From contig NZ_MUNW01000031.1 of NCBI RefSeq assembly GCF_002002725.1, forward strand, positions 1 through 64,000: a stretch of 64,000 nt of DNA. The letters run 5' to 3'. Both the position numbers and the translations under genes were made by a program. This document shows positions 52,092 to 60,805 of this stretch, piece by piece. The first letter of the stretch is position 1; each line of letters starts with the position of its first letter. Under the pieces are notes generated by a model. It was not told where the DNA came from and did not search any database. It worked only from the letters and a program-made list of their open reading frames with translations. This stretch comes from Sinorhizobium sp. A49. GTDB lineage: Bacteria > Pseudomonadota > Alphaproteobacteria > Rhizobiales > Rhizobiaceae.

Positions 52092-52511
52092 ATGATGACA
52101 ACGCTTAGGCTACAGACGTCAGCCATCCTGCTTGCAGGTTCGATATTCAATGCCGGCGGTGCTATGGCACAGGAAGGCCCGGGCCAAGGCTACGCTAAGA
52201 TCGACAACGGAGCCTATTCAGTCGTTGCCGAGGTTCGCGCCAAGCCGGGCAAAGAGGCTGAACTGCGTGCCATTACGCTGCCACTCATCGAGCTCGTCCG
52301 CGGCGATCCAGCCAATCTTGTCTATTTTCTCCAGGAGAACCGCGAGACCCCCGGGCACTTCATTTTCTACGAGATCTTCGCCAACGAAGCCGACTTCGAA
52401 GCTCACAACGCTATGCCCTATGTGCAGGAATGGTTTGCCAAGCTTCCGGATCTCGCCGATGGCGGAGTGAAAGTGATGCGAATGGAAATCCTTGCGCCGA
52501 CCGGCAAGTAG
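52092..52511 (+). CDS. Antibiotic-biosynthesis-monooxygenase (ABM) domain protein, exported
   Basis: 139 residues from MMTTLRLQTSAIL with GGAGAGACGAC upstream. A signal peptide (~1-26, ending AMAQ) precedes one ABM domain: YSVVAEVRAKPGKEAELRAITLPLIELVRGDPANLVYFL, HFIFYEIFANEADFEAHNAMPYVQEW. Cofactorless ABM enzymes use O2 to oxidise electron-rich aromatics or quinols; others degrade haem. Export to the periplasm is unusual. It follows the VOC gene by 91 nt. Confidence 0.85.
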   Translation: MMTTLRLQTSAILLAGSIFNAGGAMAQEGPGQGYAKIDNGAYSVVAEVRAKPGKEAELRAITLPLIELVRGDPANLVYFLQENRETPGHFIFYEIFANEADFEAHNAMPYVQEWFAKLPDLADGGVKVMRMEILAPTGK

Positions 52512-52621
52512 GTCATGCCACCATGGTTGCATGGGGCTTGCGAAGGCCGCATTGCGGCTTCCAACATCGAATCTGACCACGTTTCCAAGGCTGTACCATC
52601 AAATCGGAAAGGAGTTGCGAC

Positions 52622-53341
52622 ATGAGACTTCAGGGCAAAGTTGCATTGGTTACAGGTGCCGCAGGCGGCATCGGTTTCGCCGTCGCGGAACTGTTCGATC
52701 GCGAGGGTGCCATCGTCGTCGCCACAGACGTCAAGCCGCCCGAAAAGCCGTATCCTGGGGCTATCGAAGCGATGACGCATGATGTTACCAGCGAAGAGCA
52801 ATGGGCAACGATCGTTGCCGCGATCGTCAAGAAGCATGGGCGTCTTGACGTGCTGATAAACAATGCGGGGATTATCGCCTACGAGCCTTTGGACAAGCTG
52901 GAGATGAAGGAGTGGCTGAAGATGATCGCCGTCGACCAGACCGGAGTCTTCCTCGGCATGCGGGAGGCAGTTCGCGTCATGCGCAAGCACCAGACCGGCT
53001 CGATCGTCAACATCTCGTCGATATGGGGCAGTGCGGCCGTTTCCGGTGCGCATTCCTACCACGCCGCAAAAGGCGCTGTCCGCAACATGTCCAAGAACGC
53101 GGCCATGACGTACGTATCCGACGGAATCCGGGTCAACTCCGTGCATCCGGGCTTCATCCATACGCCGCTGACGGACGCGCAGGCACCCGACCTGAACGAC
53201 GTTGTCATCGCGGCGACGCCCATGAAACGCGGCGGCAAGGCGATCGAGATCGCCTATGGCTGCCTTTTCCTTGCCTCCGACGAGGCCAGCTACATCACCG
53301 GCACCGAATTGAACATCGACGGTGGCTATCTCGCCCAGTAG
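52622..53341 (+). CDS. Short-chain dehydrogenase/reductase, classical
   Basis: 239 residues, GGAAAGGAG upstream. TGAAGGIG, NNAG, the catalytic Ser in IVNISSIWG, and YHAAK (Tyr and Lys) are present. Asp at the end of the second strand (VATDVK) suggests NAD+ preference. The C-terminal YITGTELNIDGGYLAQ is typical of the FabG-like classical group. Third gene of the VOC-ABM-SDR-AKR set; it probably oxidises or reduces an intermediate of that pathway. Confidence 0.94.
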   Translation: MRLQGKVALVTGAAGGIGFAVAELFDREGAIVVATDVKPPEKPYPGAIEAMTHDVTSEEQWATIVAAIVKKHGRLDVLINNAGIIAYEPLDKLEMKEWLKMIAVDQTGVFLGMREAVRVMRKHQTGSIVNISSIWGSAAVSGAHSYHAAKGAVRNMSKNAAMTYVSDGIRVNSVHPGFIHTPLTDAQAPDLNDVVIAATPMKRGGKAIEIAYGCLFLASDEASYITGTELNIDGGYLAQ

Positions 53342-53524
53342 CGCTGGCGACGGGTGCAAGGCATAATCGGATCGGGCTTGTGTATCGTCGCGCAGCGTTC
53401 GGCGCGACCGACAACATCGGGATCCCTGGACGCCTACCGATCTCGGGTTTGCCCATTATCTTTTGCCATGGACCTCGGTACTGAATCCGCGGTCAGGATC
53501 AAAAACCAGCAAAGGATCGAAACG

Positions 53525-54538
53525 ATGACTCTCAAAGATATATTACCAAGTGAGCTCGGATTCGGCGCGGCTCCGCTGGGCAACATGTTCCGCAACATTC
53601 CGGAACCGGAAGCGCTCGCGACCGTAGAAGCAGCCTGGAATGACGGTATCCGATATTTCGACAATGCACCCTTTTATGGGGCTGGCCTGGCGGAACTGCG
53701 CATGGGTGAAGTGCTTGCCGGAAAACCCCGCGATGAGTTCGCCATCAGCACCAAGGTCGGCCGAATAATCCTTGACGAGATCGAGGATGTCACCGCGCGT
53801 GATCTTGGCGAGAAGGGAGACGTCTTCAAGTACGGCCGTCCCAATAGGATCGTCAACGACTATTCGGCAGACGCGACGCTGCGTTCGATCGAGGACAGCC
53901 TCAAGCGGCTGAAGACCGATCGTATCGAGATCGCCTTCGTCCACGACGTCGCCCAGGATTTCTACGGTGACGAATGGCTCGACGTCTTTGAAACCGCCAG
54001 AAAGGGGGCTTTCAAGGCGCTCGATCGGCTGCGCGACGAAGGCGTGATCAAGGCCTGGGGTCTCGGCGTCAATCGCGTCGAGCCGATCGAATTGCTGTTG
54101 GCGCTTGAGGAGCCGCGACCCAACGGATTCCTGCTTGCAGGTCGATACACCCTACTTGATCACGACCGCGCGCTGCAGCGGGTAATCCCCACCGTTGCAG
54201 AACGCGGTTTGGGCATAGTCGTCGGCGGCCCATACAGCTCCGGCGCGTTGGTCGGCGGTCCGAACTTCGAGTATGCGCCGGCAACGCCGGCAATCCTCGA
54301 CAAAGTTGCGCGGATCAAGGCAATCGCAGAACGCCATGGGGTCAGCATGAAGGCGGCTGGCCTGCAGTTTTCGCTCGCCAACCCGGCAGTGACTGCCGTT
54401 ATCCCCGGAGCGAGCCAGCCGAGCCGACTTGCTGAGGACCGTGCCGCGCTCGAGGAACGCGTGCCTGCCGACTTCTGGCGTGGACTGCGCGAGGCTGGAT
54501 TAGTCAATCCTGGGGCTCCGTTGCCGATCGACGACTGA
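53525..54538 (+). CDS. Aldo/keto reductase (D-threo-aldose 1-dehydrogenase / pyridoxal 4-dehydrogenase-like)
   Basis: 337 residues from MTLKDILPSELGFG with AAGGATCGAAACG upstream. The AKR signatures are GIRYFDNAPFYGAGLAELRMGEVL (with the catalytic Asp and Tyr), STKVGRI (Lys) and VHDV (His). The overall layout, with a ~35-residue insertion before NDYSADATLRSIEDSLKRL, matches the group containing L-fucose dehydrogenase and pyridoxal 4-dehydrogenase. It would oxidise a sugar or aldehyde with NAD(P)+. Last gene of its set. Confidence 0.92.
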   Translation: MTLKDILPSELGFGAAPLGNMFRNIPEPEALATVEAAWNDGIRYFDNAPFYGAGLAELRMGEVLAGKPRDEFAISTKVGRIILDEIEDVTARDLGEKGDVFKYGRPNRIVNDYSADATLRSIEDSLKRLKTDRIEIAFVHDVAQDFYGDEWLDVFETARKGAFKALDRLRDEGVIKAWGLGVNRVEPIELLLALEEPRPNGFLLAGRYTLLDHDRALQRVIPTVAERGLGIVVGGPYSSGALVGGPNFEYAPATPAILDKVARIKAIAERHGVSMKAAGLQFSLANPAVTAVIPGASQPSRLAEDRAALEERVPADFWRGLREAGLVNPGAPLPIDD

Positions 54539-54981
54539 ACAAAGCCGTTCCATCGAATGCCTCGCTCGTGCGGGCGGGCCCCTGGTGCGCCGGATTGCCG
54601 CCAGAAACGCGTCATACGCGGCACCGCGAAGCCGAGTTTCGGAGGATTGCTCGATCATCGCTCAACAAGCGACACCAGTTTTCCCGAGACTTAACTTCAA
54701 TTAACAGTGTTGTTCGCCCCCATGACATTAAGCTCTGACAGGAAGTGCGCTGGTGATGTCATGTCTGGATGGCGCCCGCTTGGCAATGTGATCTTGGATG
54801 ATGATTGAGCTTTGCGGGTCGGGTGCAGTCATGTCTCCGGCCTGTCTGTGCGGTACGATACGACCGCCGGCCCCGATGTTGTCCGCTTGAGCCGATCCCT
54901 ATCAGGTTATCGCGCTGTTATGCGCAAGACATCACCTCGGGTTCTTCGGTTCGTGCGGTCCATTCCGCTGTCGCTGTCACA
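54539..54981. other. Intergenic region, no gene seen
   Basis: About 440 bases between the aldo/keto reductase and the first IS fragment. I see no coding frame with family features and no clear terminator. It probably includes old mobile-element debris on its right side. Confidence 0.4.
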
Positions 54982-55248
54982 TCATATCATCGTCACTCCG
55001 CCAACTGTTTTGTAGCTGGGCGGGATCAGCCGGGCGTCATGGCCAGCTTGCAACAGCATTCGCGCCCAGTGATGGGCAGTCGCGCAGGCTTCCATGCCGA
55101 TCAGGCAAGGGGCAAGCTGCTCGAAGAAGGGTTGCATCTGGCTGCGCCGCAACGACTTGCGCAGCACGACATGCCCATCCGCGTCGACCCCGTGAACCTG
55201 GAAAACATTCTTTGCGACATCAAGGCCGATCGTCGTAATCTCTCCCAT
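54982..55248 (-). pseudogene. IS110-family transposase, N-terminal fragment
   Basis: 88 codons start MGEITTIGLDVAKNVFQVHGVDADG, the IS110 DEDD start with the first catalytic Asp in GLDVAK and a Glu in IGMEACATAHHWAR. Resemblance ends after RLIPPSYK, where the family normally continues with PYVKRGKNDAAD. The remaining catalytic residues and the C-terminal domain are missing. It is an inactive 5' remnant. Confidence 0.9.
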
Positions 55249-55368
55249 GGTGGGTGGCTTCTCTCAAGGTTTGCAACAACCTATTCTGGCACACTCGATG
55301 CCGTCGGAGGGCGCCATCCACCACATCAGGTTAAATCCGCCAGAGAGCACGTTTGCGAGATGCCTGAA

Positions 55369-55890
55369 TCAGGCTGCTGCGCCGGTAACGGCCTTCCAAT
55401 GCGCAATCGCCCTGAGGCGATGCAGATGGAGGGCCATGGCTGAGTGTTTCGAGTGAGGCGGAACGAAGAGATTTCGGACCGCCGAAAAGACGGACAGGAA
55501 TCTTTGCAACCCGCCCGGCGACCGAAATCCCTGCATGGCCCGCTCTCGTTTTCGCAAAGGCAGATGCGAGTTCACGGCGCGATTGTTCAGGCCCTTATGC
55601 GATCGATGCTCGACTGTCGGCATGACCTGACGTCGTGCCGCACCATAGGAGCGAAGCTTGTCAGTGACGATGCGCTTTGGAAGGCATCCCTGCTTTTTCA
55701 TCAACCGGACCAAGAGACGCTTGGCAGCCTTGGTGTTACGTCGGCTCTGGACGATCTCGTCGAGCACGTAGCCGTCCTGATCGACCGCGCGCCACAGCCA
55801 GTGCTTTCTCCCGCCAATCGTCACGACCACTTCGTCGAGATGCCATGGGGTTCTACACGCGAATATTCGCTCACCGCCCTTCATAGGCAT
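55369..55890 (-). pseudogene. IS6-family transposase, 5'-truncated
   Basis: 173 codons. From WHLDEVVVTIGGRKHWLWRAVDQDGYVLD onward it matches IS6/IS26-type DDE transposases, with the Asp in HLDE, the Asp in IVTDKLRSYGAA and the Glu in LPLRKRERAMQGFRS. The N-terminal helix-turn-helix half is replaced by a short unrelated lead (MPMKGGERIFACRT), so the element is broken at its 5' end. The left IS110 fragment lies 120 bp away; both point to repeated insertion and deletion here. Confidence 0.9.
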
Positions 55891-56560
55891 TCGCTTGGGC
55901 TAAAGGGAAGGCCGGTTTCGGAAGATCCGTCCTCGATGAGGAGTGACCGAAATGGAGGCGCGTTTCGGTCGTGCCGCTAATGCCAAATCGGTCGGCATGT
56001 CTGGGGCCCACAGCCGGCCGTACGCTGCTTGGAGGCGCAACACGAAAACTGGACACATAGCCGCCTGATGCCAAGGTCGGAAATTGGCACCAAAAACGAC
56101 CTTTAGCTCCGGTGCTCTCGACGCCGGTAGGGGTGGAATGCGGAAATTCGCAGCGAAGATGCTGGATGGCTGCTTTGCGCCAACAGACGGACCGGTCGAA
56201 TAAATTCCTCGGTCTGATCGCAGTCTCTGCGGTTCCACTTGGCTTACAAGCCGGGGATGCGCCGTCAAGTAAGTTCGGTCGCATATTGCGCTCATACATT
56301 GACTGAACTGAGTCGATGCAAGACGCCCCAGCACGGGCGCCCCGGGTCGTCCTCGCTACAAAGGTCGGCCTTCCTCACTTTGTGGTGATGATTGTTGTTG
56401 AGCGGCAGCATTCGTGCTCTACGGAGCTTAAGCCTATGCTGCGATACACCGCACGTTTGATCTTCTTCTCCAGGCGGTTGATCTGACCTTTTTCCTCGCC
56501 CTTGCCCCGGGTAATTCGGGGGCGCCGATGTCAAATGCAACACCCATGGTGCCGCCGGCC
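55891..56560. other. Intergenic region with inverted repeat, no gene seen
   Basis: About 670 bases without a supportable gene. GACCGAAA-N10-TTTCGGTC at 55945-55970 is a perfect 8-bp inverted repeat. The stretch probably contains further mobile-element debris, which would fit the two IS fragments to the left, but I recognise no family. Confidence 0.4.
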
Positions 56561-56860
56561 CTATCTGACCTCTACTGCCTCCAGCACCCAGGCCGTTCGC
56601 TCGGCCAGTTCGGGAACCTTGGCCAGATAGGCCTGATAATGGGGCGTCATTCGATGCGCCTCGACTGCGGCGGCGTCCAGGTAGAGCTCATCGAGTACGT
56701 AGCGCTCGCTATGTGCCCGGTCGCGCCAGACATCCCAGCGCAAATTTCCGGGTTCGGCCCGGCAAAGCGGTGCCATGCCAATGAGCAATGCTCTTAGCTC
56801 GGCGGTCTTCCCGAGATGAGCAGTCAGGATGGCAGTAATCTTGGTCGGCGATTTCGTCAT
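56561..56860 (-). CDS. ABM (putative quinol monooxygenase) domain protein
   Basis: 99 residues from MTKSPTKITAILTAH with AGGAG 8 nt upstream. It is a single, cytosolic ABM domain: KTAELRALLIGMAPLCRAEPGNLRWDVWRD, YVLDELYLDAAAVEAHRMTPHYQAYLAKVPEL. The His pair and fold fit YgiN-like quinol monooxygenases. It is the second ABM protein in this stretch. It lies 114 nt downstream of the DJ-1/PfpI gene on the same strand. Confidence 0.87.
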   Translation of the reverse strand: MTKSPTKITAILTAHLGKTAELRALLIGMAPLCRAEPGNLRWDVWRDRAHSERYVLDELYLDAAAVEAHRMTPHYQAYLAKVPELAERTAWVLEAVEVR

Positions 56861-56976
56861 ACGGACGACTCCTGATGGAATGCAGGGGGCTGACACAATA
56901 GGACGAGCGATGCTGCGGTCAGAATAACGCGATAGGTGGCACGCCAGCACGTTTCCATGCCGCGTATTCCATCAAA

Positions 56977-57777
56977 TCACCCCGAAACCGCCACACGGTT
57001 GAGGGCCTCGACCAGTTTCGCTGCAAGGGGATGATCCGATCGCGGGTTCTGGCCGGTGATTAGCTCGCGGTCCTCTATAACATGGGGGGAGAAGTCGACC
57101 GGATTCGTCGTGACCTCGCCACCGGCCATACCCAATGCATCGGGCATCGCGAAATAGAGCTTGCCGTGAAGGACCTGCTCCTCGATTGGTTTCTCCTCGC
57201 TCCCAGAGAAGACCGTCATCTTGTAGCCCGCATACTGCCAACCCTTGGCGAGTTCAGATGCCTCGGAGGAGTCGCCGGCAATCAATGCAGCCCGATACTC
57301 CTTTGCGCGCGGCAATGCGGCGAGAGAGGCTATGGGGCCGTGGCAGAGGAAGGCCGTCGGCTTCTGGCGAGAGTGAAAGTGGCGCAAGATCTCCCCGAGG
57401 TTGGCGTCCTGCATAAGATCGACCACCGGGGCTTGCCCCCCTGGCACGAAGATGCCTGAATAGTCATCGAGAGCGCCTTCTAATACCGATCGTAACGTCC
57501 TAACGTCGTTCATTCCCGGATGGTCGTCGAAGAAGGCGCGTCCGCGTCTATAGGCCTCTTCGTTGTCGTCGAAATGCTGCGCCACGTCGGACACGGGGTC
57601 TATGTAGGGTTTTGTGCCGTTGGGAGTGGCCAACACGATCTCGTATCCCGCGTCAACAAGCGCCATGGCTGGCACCACCGTTTCGTTGAGGTATTGTCCG
57701 GTTGGACCGGTTCCGCCGCCCTGAATTTCAATCCGGGTAGCGTTTGACCCCACGACAAGAACTTTTCCCTTGCTCAT
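56977..57777 (-). CDS. DJ-1/PfpI-family protein (type 1 glutamine amidotransferase-like, Hsp31-like)
   Basis: 266 residues from MSKGKVLVVGSNATR. The nucleophile elbow is AFLCHGPIAS with Cys 145; a Glu or Asp partner is likely in EIVLATPNG and DDNEEAYRRG. YSGIFVPGGQAPVVDL is the conserved pre-elbow segment. Related proteins (Hsp31/HchA group) act as glyoxalases, deglycases or holdases against reactive carbonyls. It is upstream of an ABM gene and downstream of an exported hydrolase, all on the minus strand. Confidence 0.88.
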   Translation of the reverse strand: MSKGKVLVVGSNATRIEIQGGGTGPTGQYLNETVVPAMALVDAGYEIVLATPNGTKPYIDPVSDVAQHFDDNEEAYRRGRAFFDDHPGMNDVRTLRSVLEGALDDYSGIFVPGGQAPVVDLMQDANLGEILRHFHSRQKPTAFLCHGPIASLAALPRAKEYRAALIAGDSSEASELAKGWQYAGYKMTVFSGSEEKPIEEQVLHGKLYFAMPDALGMAGGEVTTNPVDFSPHVIEDRELITGQNPRSDHPLAAKLVEALNRVAVSG

Positions 57778-57892
57778 AGTCTGCTCCTCACGTGATGAAG
57801 TGAATTGGGACGGCGCAGTCCTGTCAAACTACGATATCGGACACTACGAAGAGTTACTCCCAGCGGAGAGGGACGCGCCGGTCCTGCTCCGT

Positions 57893-58648
57893 CTATTGGG
57901 CCGCTTTCACAATGATCTCCGCAACGTCTTCGGGATGTGACAGCATTGCGACATGGCCGGACGGCACTTCGACCATCTTTGCGTTCGCGGTCTTCACCTG
58001 GTCCCTCTGCAAAGCGGGGGAAATGATCCGATCGTCCGACGCCACAACCATGAAGGATGGTTTGTCGCGCCAGGCGGGATGTTTGACGGGCGCGGTGGTG
58101 GCGCGCACGTGGAACCGACCTTGCACGACCGCAACAAGCTCCTTTTCCTCGGGGGACAGGCCTGCCGCGAAGTACTTCGAAATGCCATCGTCGGTAATTT
58201 TGAGGTACCCGTCCTCATCCTTGACGTACGTCGTGCGGCTTTCCTGATCCGGATACTTGGAAGCAACATCGACCAGCGATTGCCCAGCATCAGGAGCGTA
58301 GGCAGCCACATAGACCAATGATTTGACCTTCGGGTCACCACCCGCTTCCGTGATGACGACGCCGCCCCACGAATGACCGACGAGCACGACGGGGCCTTCG
58401 GCATCGCGGATCGCGCGCTTGGTGAATGCCACGTCGCCCTCAAGGGACTCCAACGGATTCTGGACGGCGATCACTTTCAACCCTGCATCCTGCAAGAGTG
58501 GAATGACCTTCTGCCAAGATGATCCGTCAGCGAACGCGCCGTGAACAAGTACCACGGTCCTAGCTTGGGGATCGGCTGCAATTGCGAAAGAGCAGGAGGA
58601 TGCGAGAGCAACCACGACGGAACAGAAAGCTGGAAGGATTCGGGACAT
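57893..58648 (-). CDS. Exported alpha/beta hydrolase
   Basis: 251 residues from MSRILPAFCSVVVALAS, a signal peptide ending around AIAAD (~24); GGAGGGCAAAGC precedes the ATG, so the longer frame to 58759 is rejected. The core has TVVLVHGAFADGSSW (oxyanion), VLVGHSWGGVVI (nucleophile Ser), SDDRIISP (acid) and PSGHVAMLSHPEDVA (His). It belongs to the group annotated as chloroperoxidase- or esterase-like hydrolases common in such detoxification clusters. First gene of the minus-strand string; the STAND regulator gene lies further upstream on the same strand. Confidence 0.87.
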   Translation of the reverse strand: MSRILPAFCSVVVALASSCSFAIAADPQARTVVLVHGAFADGSSWQKVIPLLQDAGLKVIAVQNPLESLEGDVAFTKRAIRDAEGPVVLVGHSWGGVVITEAGGDPKVKSLVYVAAYAPDAGQSLVDVASKYPDQESRTTYVKDEDGYLKITDDGISKYFAAGLSPEEKELVAVVQGRFHVRATTAPVKHPAWRDKPSFMVVASDDRIISPALQRDQVKTANAKMVEVPSGHVAMLSHPEDVAEIIVKAAQ

Positions 58649-58913
58649 GCTTTGCCCTCCGATGAACGATCCCCGTATATTCATCCGGCTAAGCCTCCCA
58701 AGCACGTTAATTGTCGCTAAATTCCGCGATTGTGGCGTGGTCGGCGACTTTACATCCAAGTGCTATCCGGTTTTCTGTCCAGAGCCATTCGTCCCGGAAA
58801 CGCCGGTCTATGGAACGTCGGAAAGATTCCTCGGGCAATACTCGCCAGTCCATTGCCCACTGCGGATTGGGGACAGCCCTTCAGCGCCTCGACCTTCGCA
58901 GTTGTGAGCAGGC

Positions 58914-60461
58914 TCAAAGCACCGGGATCTGCATCGACAGGCCGCGTTCCGAGGCGAAGGCCGTGATAGGATGAGACGCTTGAGGAGACGGAACTGCGTG
59001 CGGAGACTGCCGTTTTCCGACAAGCGGACGCTCTTCCAAGGCAACGAGTTTGAGCGCCGCATAGGTCTTGGCGATGCCCGACAGTTTGAGTTGCGCCGGC
59101 CCTGTTCCCGGTGCAAGGGAAAGGAGGGACTTGTCGATCAGATTGCCGATCGAGCCAGCAATATCCTTTTGCCCCAATTCTTCGCCTTCCATCAAAGCTA
59201 CGGCGGCGTTCAACGAGAATTCGCCAGAAAATACGGACAGCCCCCTGAATACCCGTTGGTCCACATCGGACAGAAGCGCATAACTCCAATCCATCATCGC
59301 TTCCGCTGTCTGGTGCCGCGGGGCGGCGCGCCGGGCACCGCTCCATCTCAGGGCGAGTTGGTTGTCCAACATTTCCGCGACCCGCTCGAGGCCATATCGT
59401 CCCATGCGAGTGGCCACCAGTTCAATCGCAAGCGGATTACCGTCCAATCTGGTGCAGATGGCCGCGATTGTCGCTGCCTGTCCGTCGACGAATGGTTCCA
59501 GATAGCCGCTATCCACTGCACGCTCAATGAAAAGCTGGATCGCGGGCCAAAGCAAAGCCTGCTCCACGGTTAAGTGCCCTGTATGCGGAGGAACGCCAAG
59601 CGGCCGGAGAAGGAATACGGCCTCGCCTGGCAGGCGGAGGGCTTCTCGACTTGTGGCGAGAATATGCGCCTTGGTCGTCCGCTCAAGCAGCGAAGCGACG
59701 ATATCAGCGGCAATGTCGACAACATGCTCGCAATTGTCGAGGATCACGAGGGCATGCCGTGAGGACAGTTGGCTGATGACGTCATCGACTACATCACTTC
59801 CTGAAATGGCGATGTCCAGAGCCGAGGCAATCGCTCTTAATACAGCCGCTTCATCATCGACGGTGCTGAGGTCGACAAAACGCACTTGATCAAACATGTG
59901 GAGGCGGTGGGCCACTAAAACGGCAAGGGTCGTTTTCCCAATACCTCCAGCGCCTACAATGGTGACGAGCCGGCGTTCAGACACCATCTGCGAAAGCTTG
60001 GATATGTTCTCGTCCCTACCAATGGGGTGGCCCAAGCGAGGCGGGAATGTCCTTGCTATGCAAGGATTCGTGCAGAATAACTGATCGTTGCCCAAGGATT
60101 CATTTGGGGCCCGCGTCGGCTCCTGCGGCTCGTTCCAGATGACTGGGGCGACGAAGCTATAGCCGCGACCCGCTACGCTGACGATGTAGCGATCACCATT
60201 CTCTCCACAGCCGATCTCTCGTCTCAGGTGTGTCATCTGCACTCTGATATTGGAGGCTTCGACATGGAGGCCAGGCCACGCGAACGCCATGAGTTCCGCG
60301 TGCGAGAGGACCTGTCCATTGTTCTGGACGAGCGCAACAAGGATGTCGAAGGCGCGGCTTCCAATAGGAATCACATCGGCTCCTCGCAGGAGAACCCTGG
60401 CTGTCGGGTCGAGGCGATATGGTCCAAAGCTCCAGCAGCTATCTTTCTCCTGATATCTCAT
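58914..60461 (-). CDS. STAND-type regulator, short form: winged-helix + NB-ARC-like ATPase
   Basis: 515 residues from MRYQEKDSCWSFGPYRL with AAGGG upstream; a frame to 60518 is less likely. The N-terminal OmpR-like winged helix (GSRAFDILVALVQNNGQVLSHAELMAFAWPG ... YIVSVAGRGYSFVAPV) is followed by the ATPase: Walker A VGAGGIGKTTLAV, Walker B LVILDNCEHV, LATSREALRLPGE, and MDWSYALLS. It stops soon after the winged region, lacking the ~450-residue helical C-terminal part of the other two family members here. This could be a natural short form or an old truncation. It is divergent from the OYE gene, which is a likely target. Confidence 0.86.
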   Translation of the reverse strand: MRYQEKDSCWSFGPYRLDPTARVLLRGADVIPIGSRAFDILVALVQNNGQVLSHAELMAFAWPGLHVEASNIRVQMTHLRREIGCGENGDRYIVSVAGRGYSFVAPVIWNEPQEPTRAPNESLGNDQLFCTNPCIARTFPPRLGHPIGRDENISKLSQMVSERRLVTIVGAGGIGKTTLAVLVAHRLHMFDQVRFVDLSTVDDEAAVLRAIASALDIAISGSDVVDDVISQLSSRHALVILDNCEHVVDIAADIVASLLERTTKAHILATSREALRLPGEAVFLLRPLGVPPHTGHLTVEQALLWPAIQLFIERAVDSGYLEPFVDGQAATIAAICTRLDGNPLAIELVATRMGRYGLERVAEMLDNQLALRWSGARRAAPRHQTAEAMMDWSYALLSDVDQRVFRGLSVFSGEFSLNAAVALMEGEELGQKDIAGSIGNLIDKSLLSLAPGTGPAQLKLSGIAKTYAALKLVALEERPLVGKRQSPHAVPSPQASHPITAFASERGLSMQIPVL

Positions 60462-60805
60462 TTCAATTGCCCTTAATGGCAAGCCCTCGTTGGAGCAGTG
60501 AAATGCACATCTGTTCATCGTTGATATTACAGGAGCCGGCTGCCAACGGAGGGTAAAATCCGGTAAATAATGCGGCGGCTTCTTTCCCCACGCGGCACGA
60601 TCCTTGTTCTGGCGGCCGAGATTTCACAGACTTTGACTATAATTTACGCGCTGTGCACGCCCTCCAGGCGTAAGTATCAATCATGCAATTGTATGCGGCG
60701 ATTAGTGGTTGATCGGTACGAGCGGACCGCTGGGCCTTCGAACCCGGCTTGGACGTGCGTCACGCGCTTCTGGATATTGTGGGCCAAGGACATGGAGTAA
60801 AGCGA
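60462..60805. promoter_or_regulatory. Divergent promoter region, STAND regulator / OYE
   Basis: 344 bases between the divergent regulator and flavin oxidoreductase genes, with no coding frame I support. It should hold both promoters and any operator. The 60630-60710 stretch is AT-richer. I see no strong inverted repeat. Confidence 0.45.

Noticed and set aside
54805-55443. Plus-strand 212-codon frame across the IS110 fragment
   Set aside because: Overlaps the transposase fragment on the other strand and has no recognisable domain.
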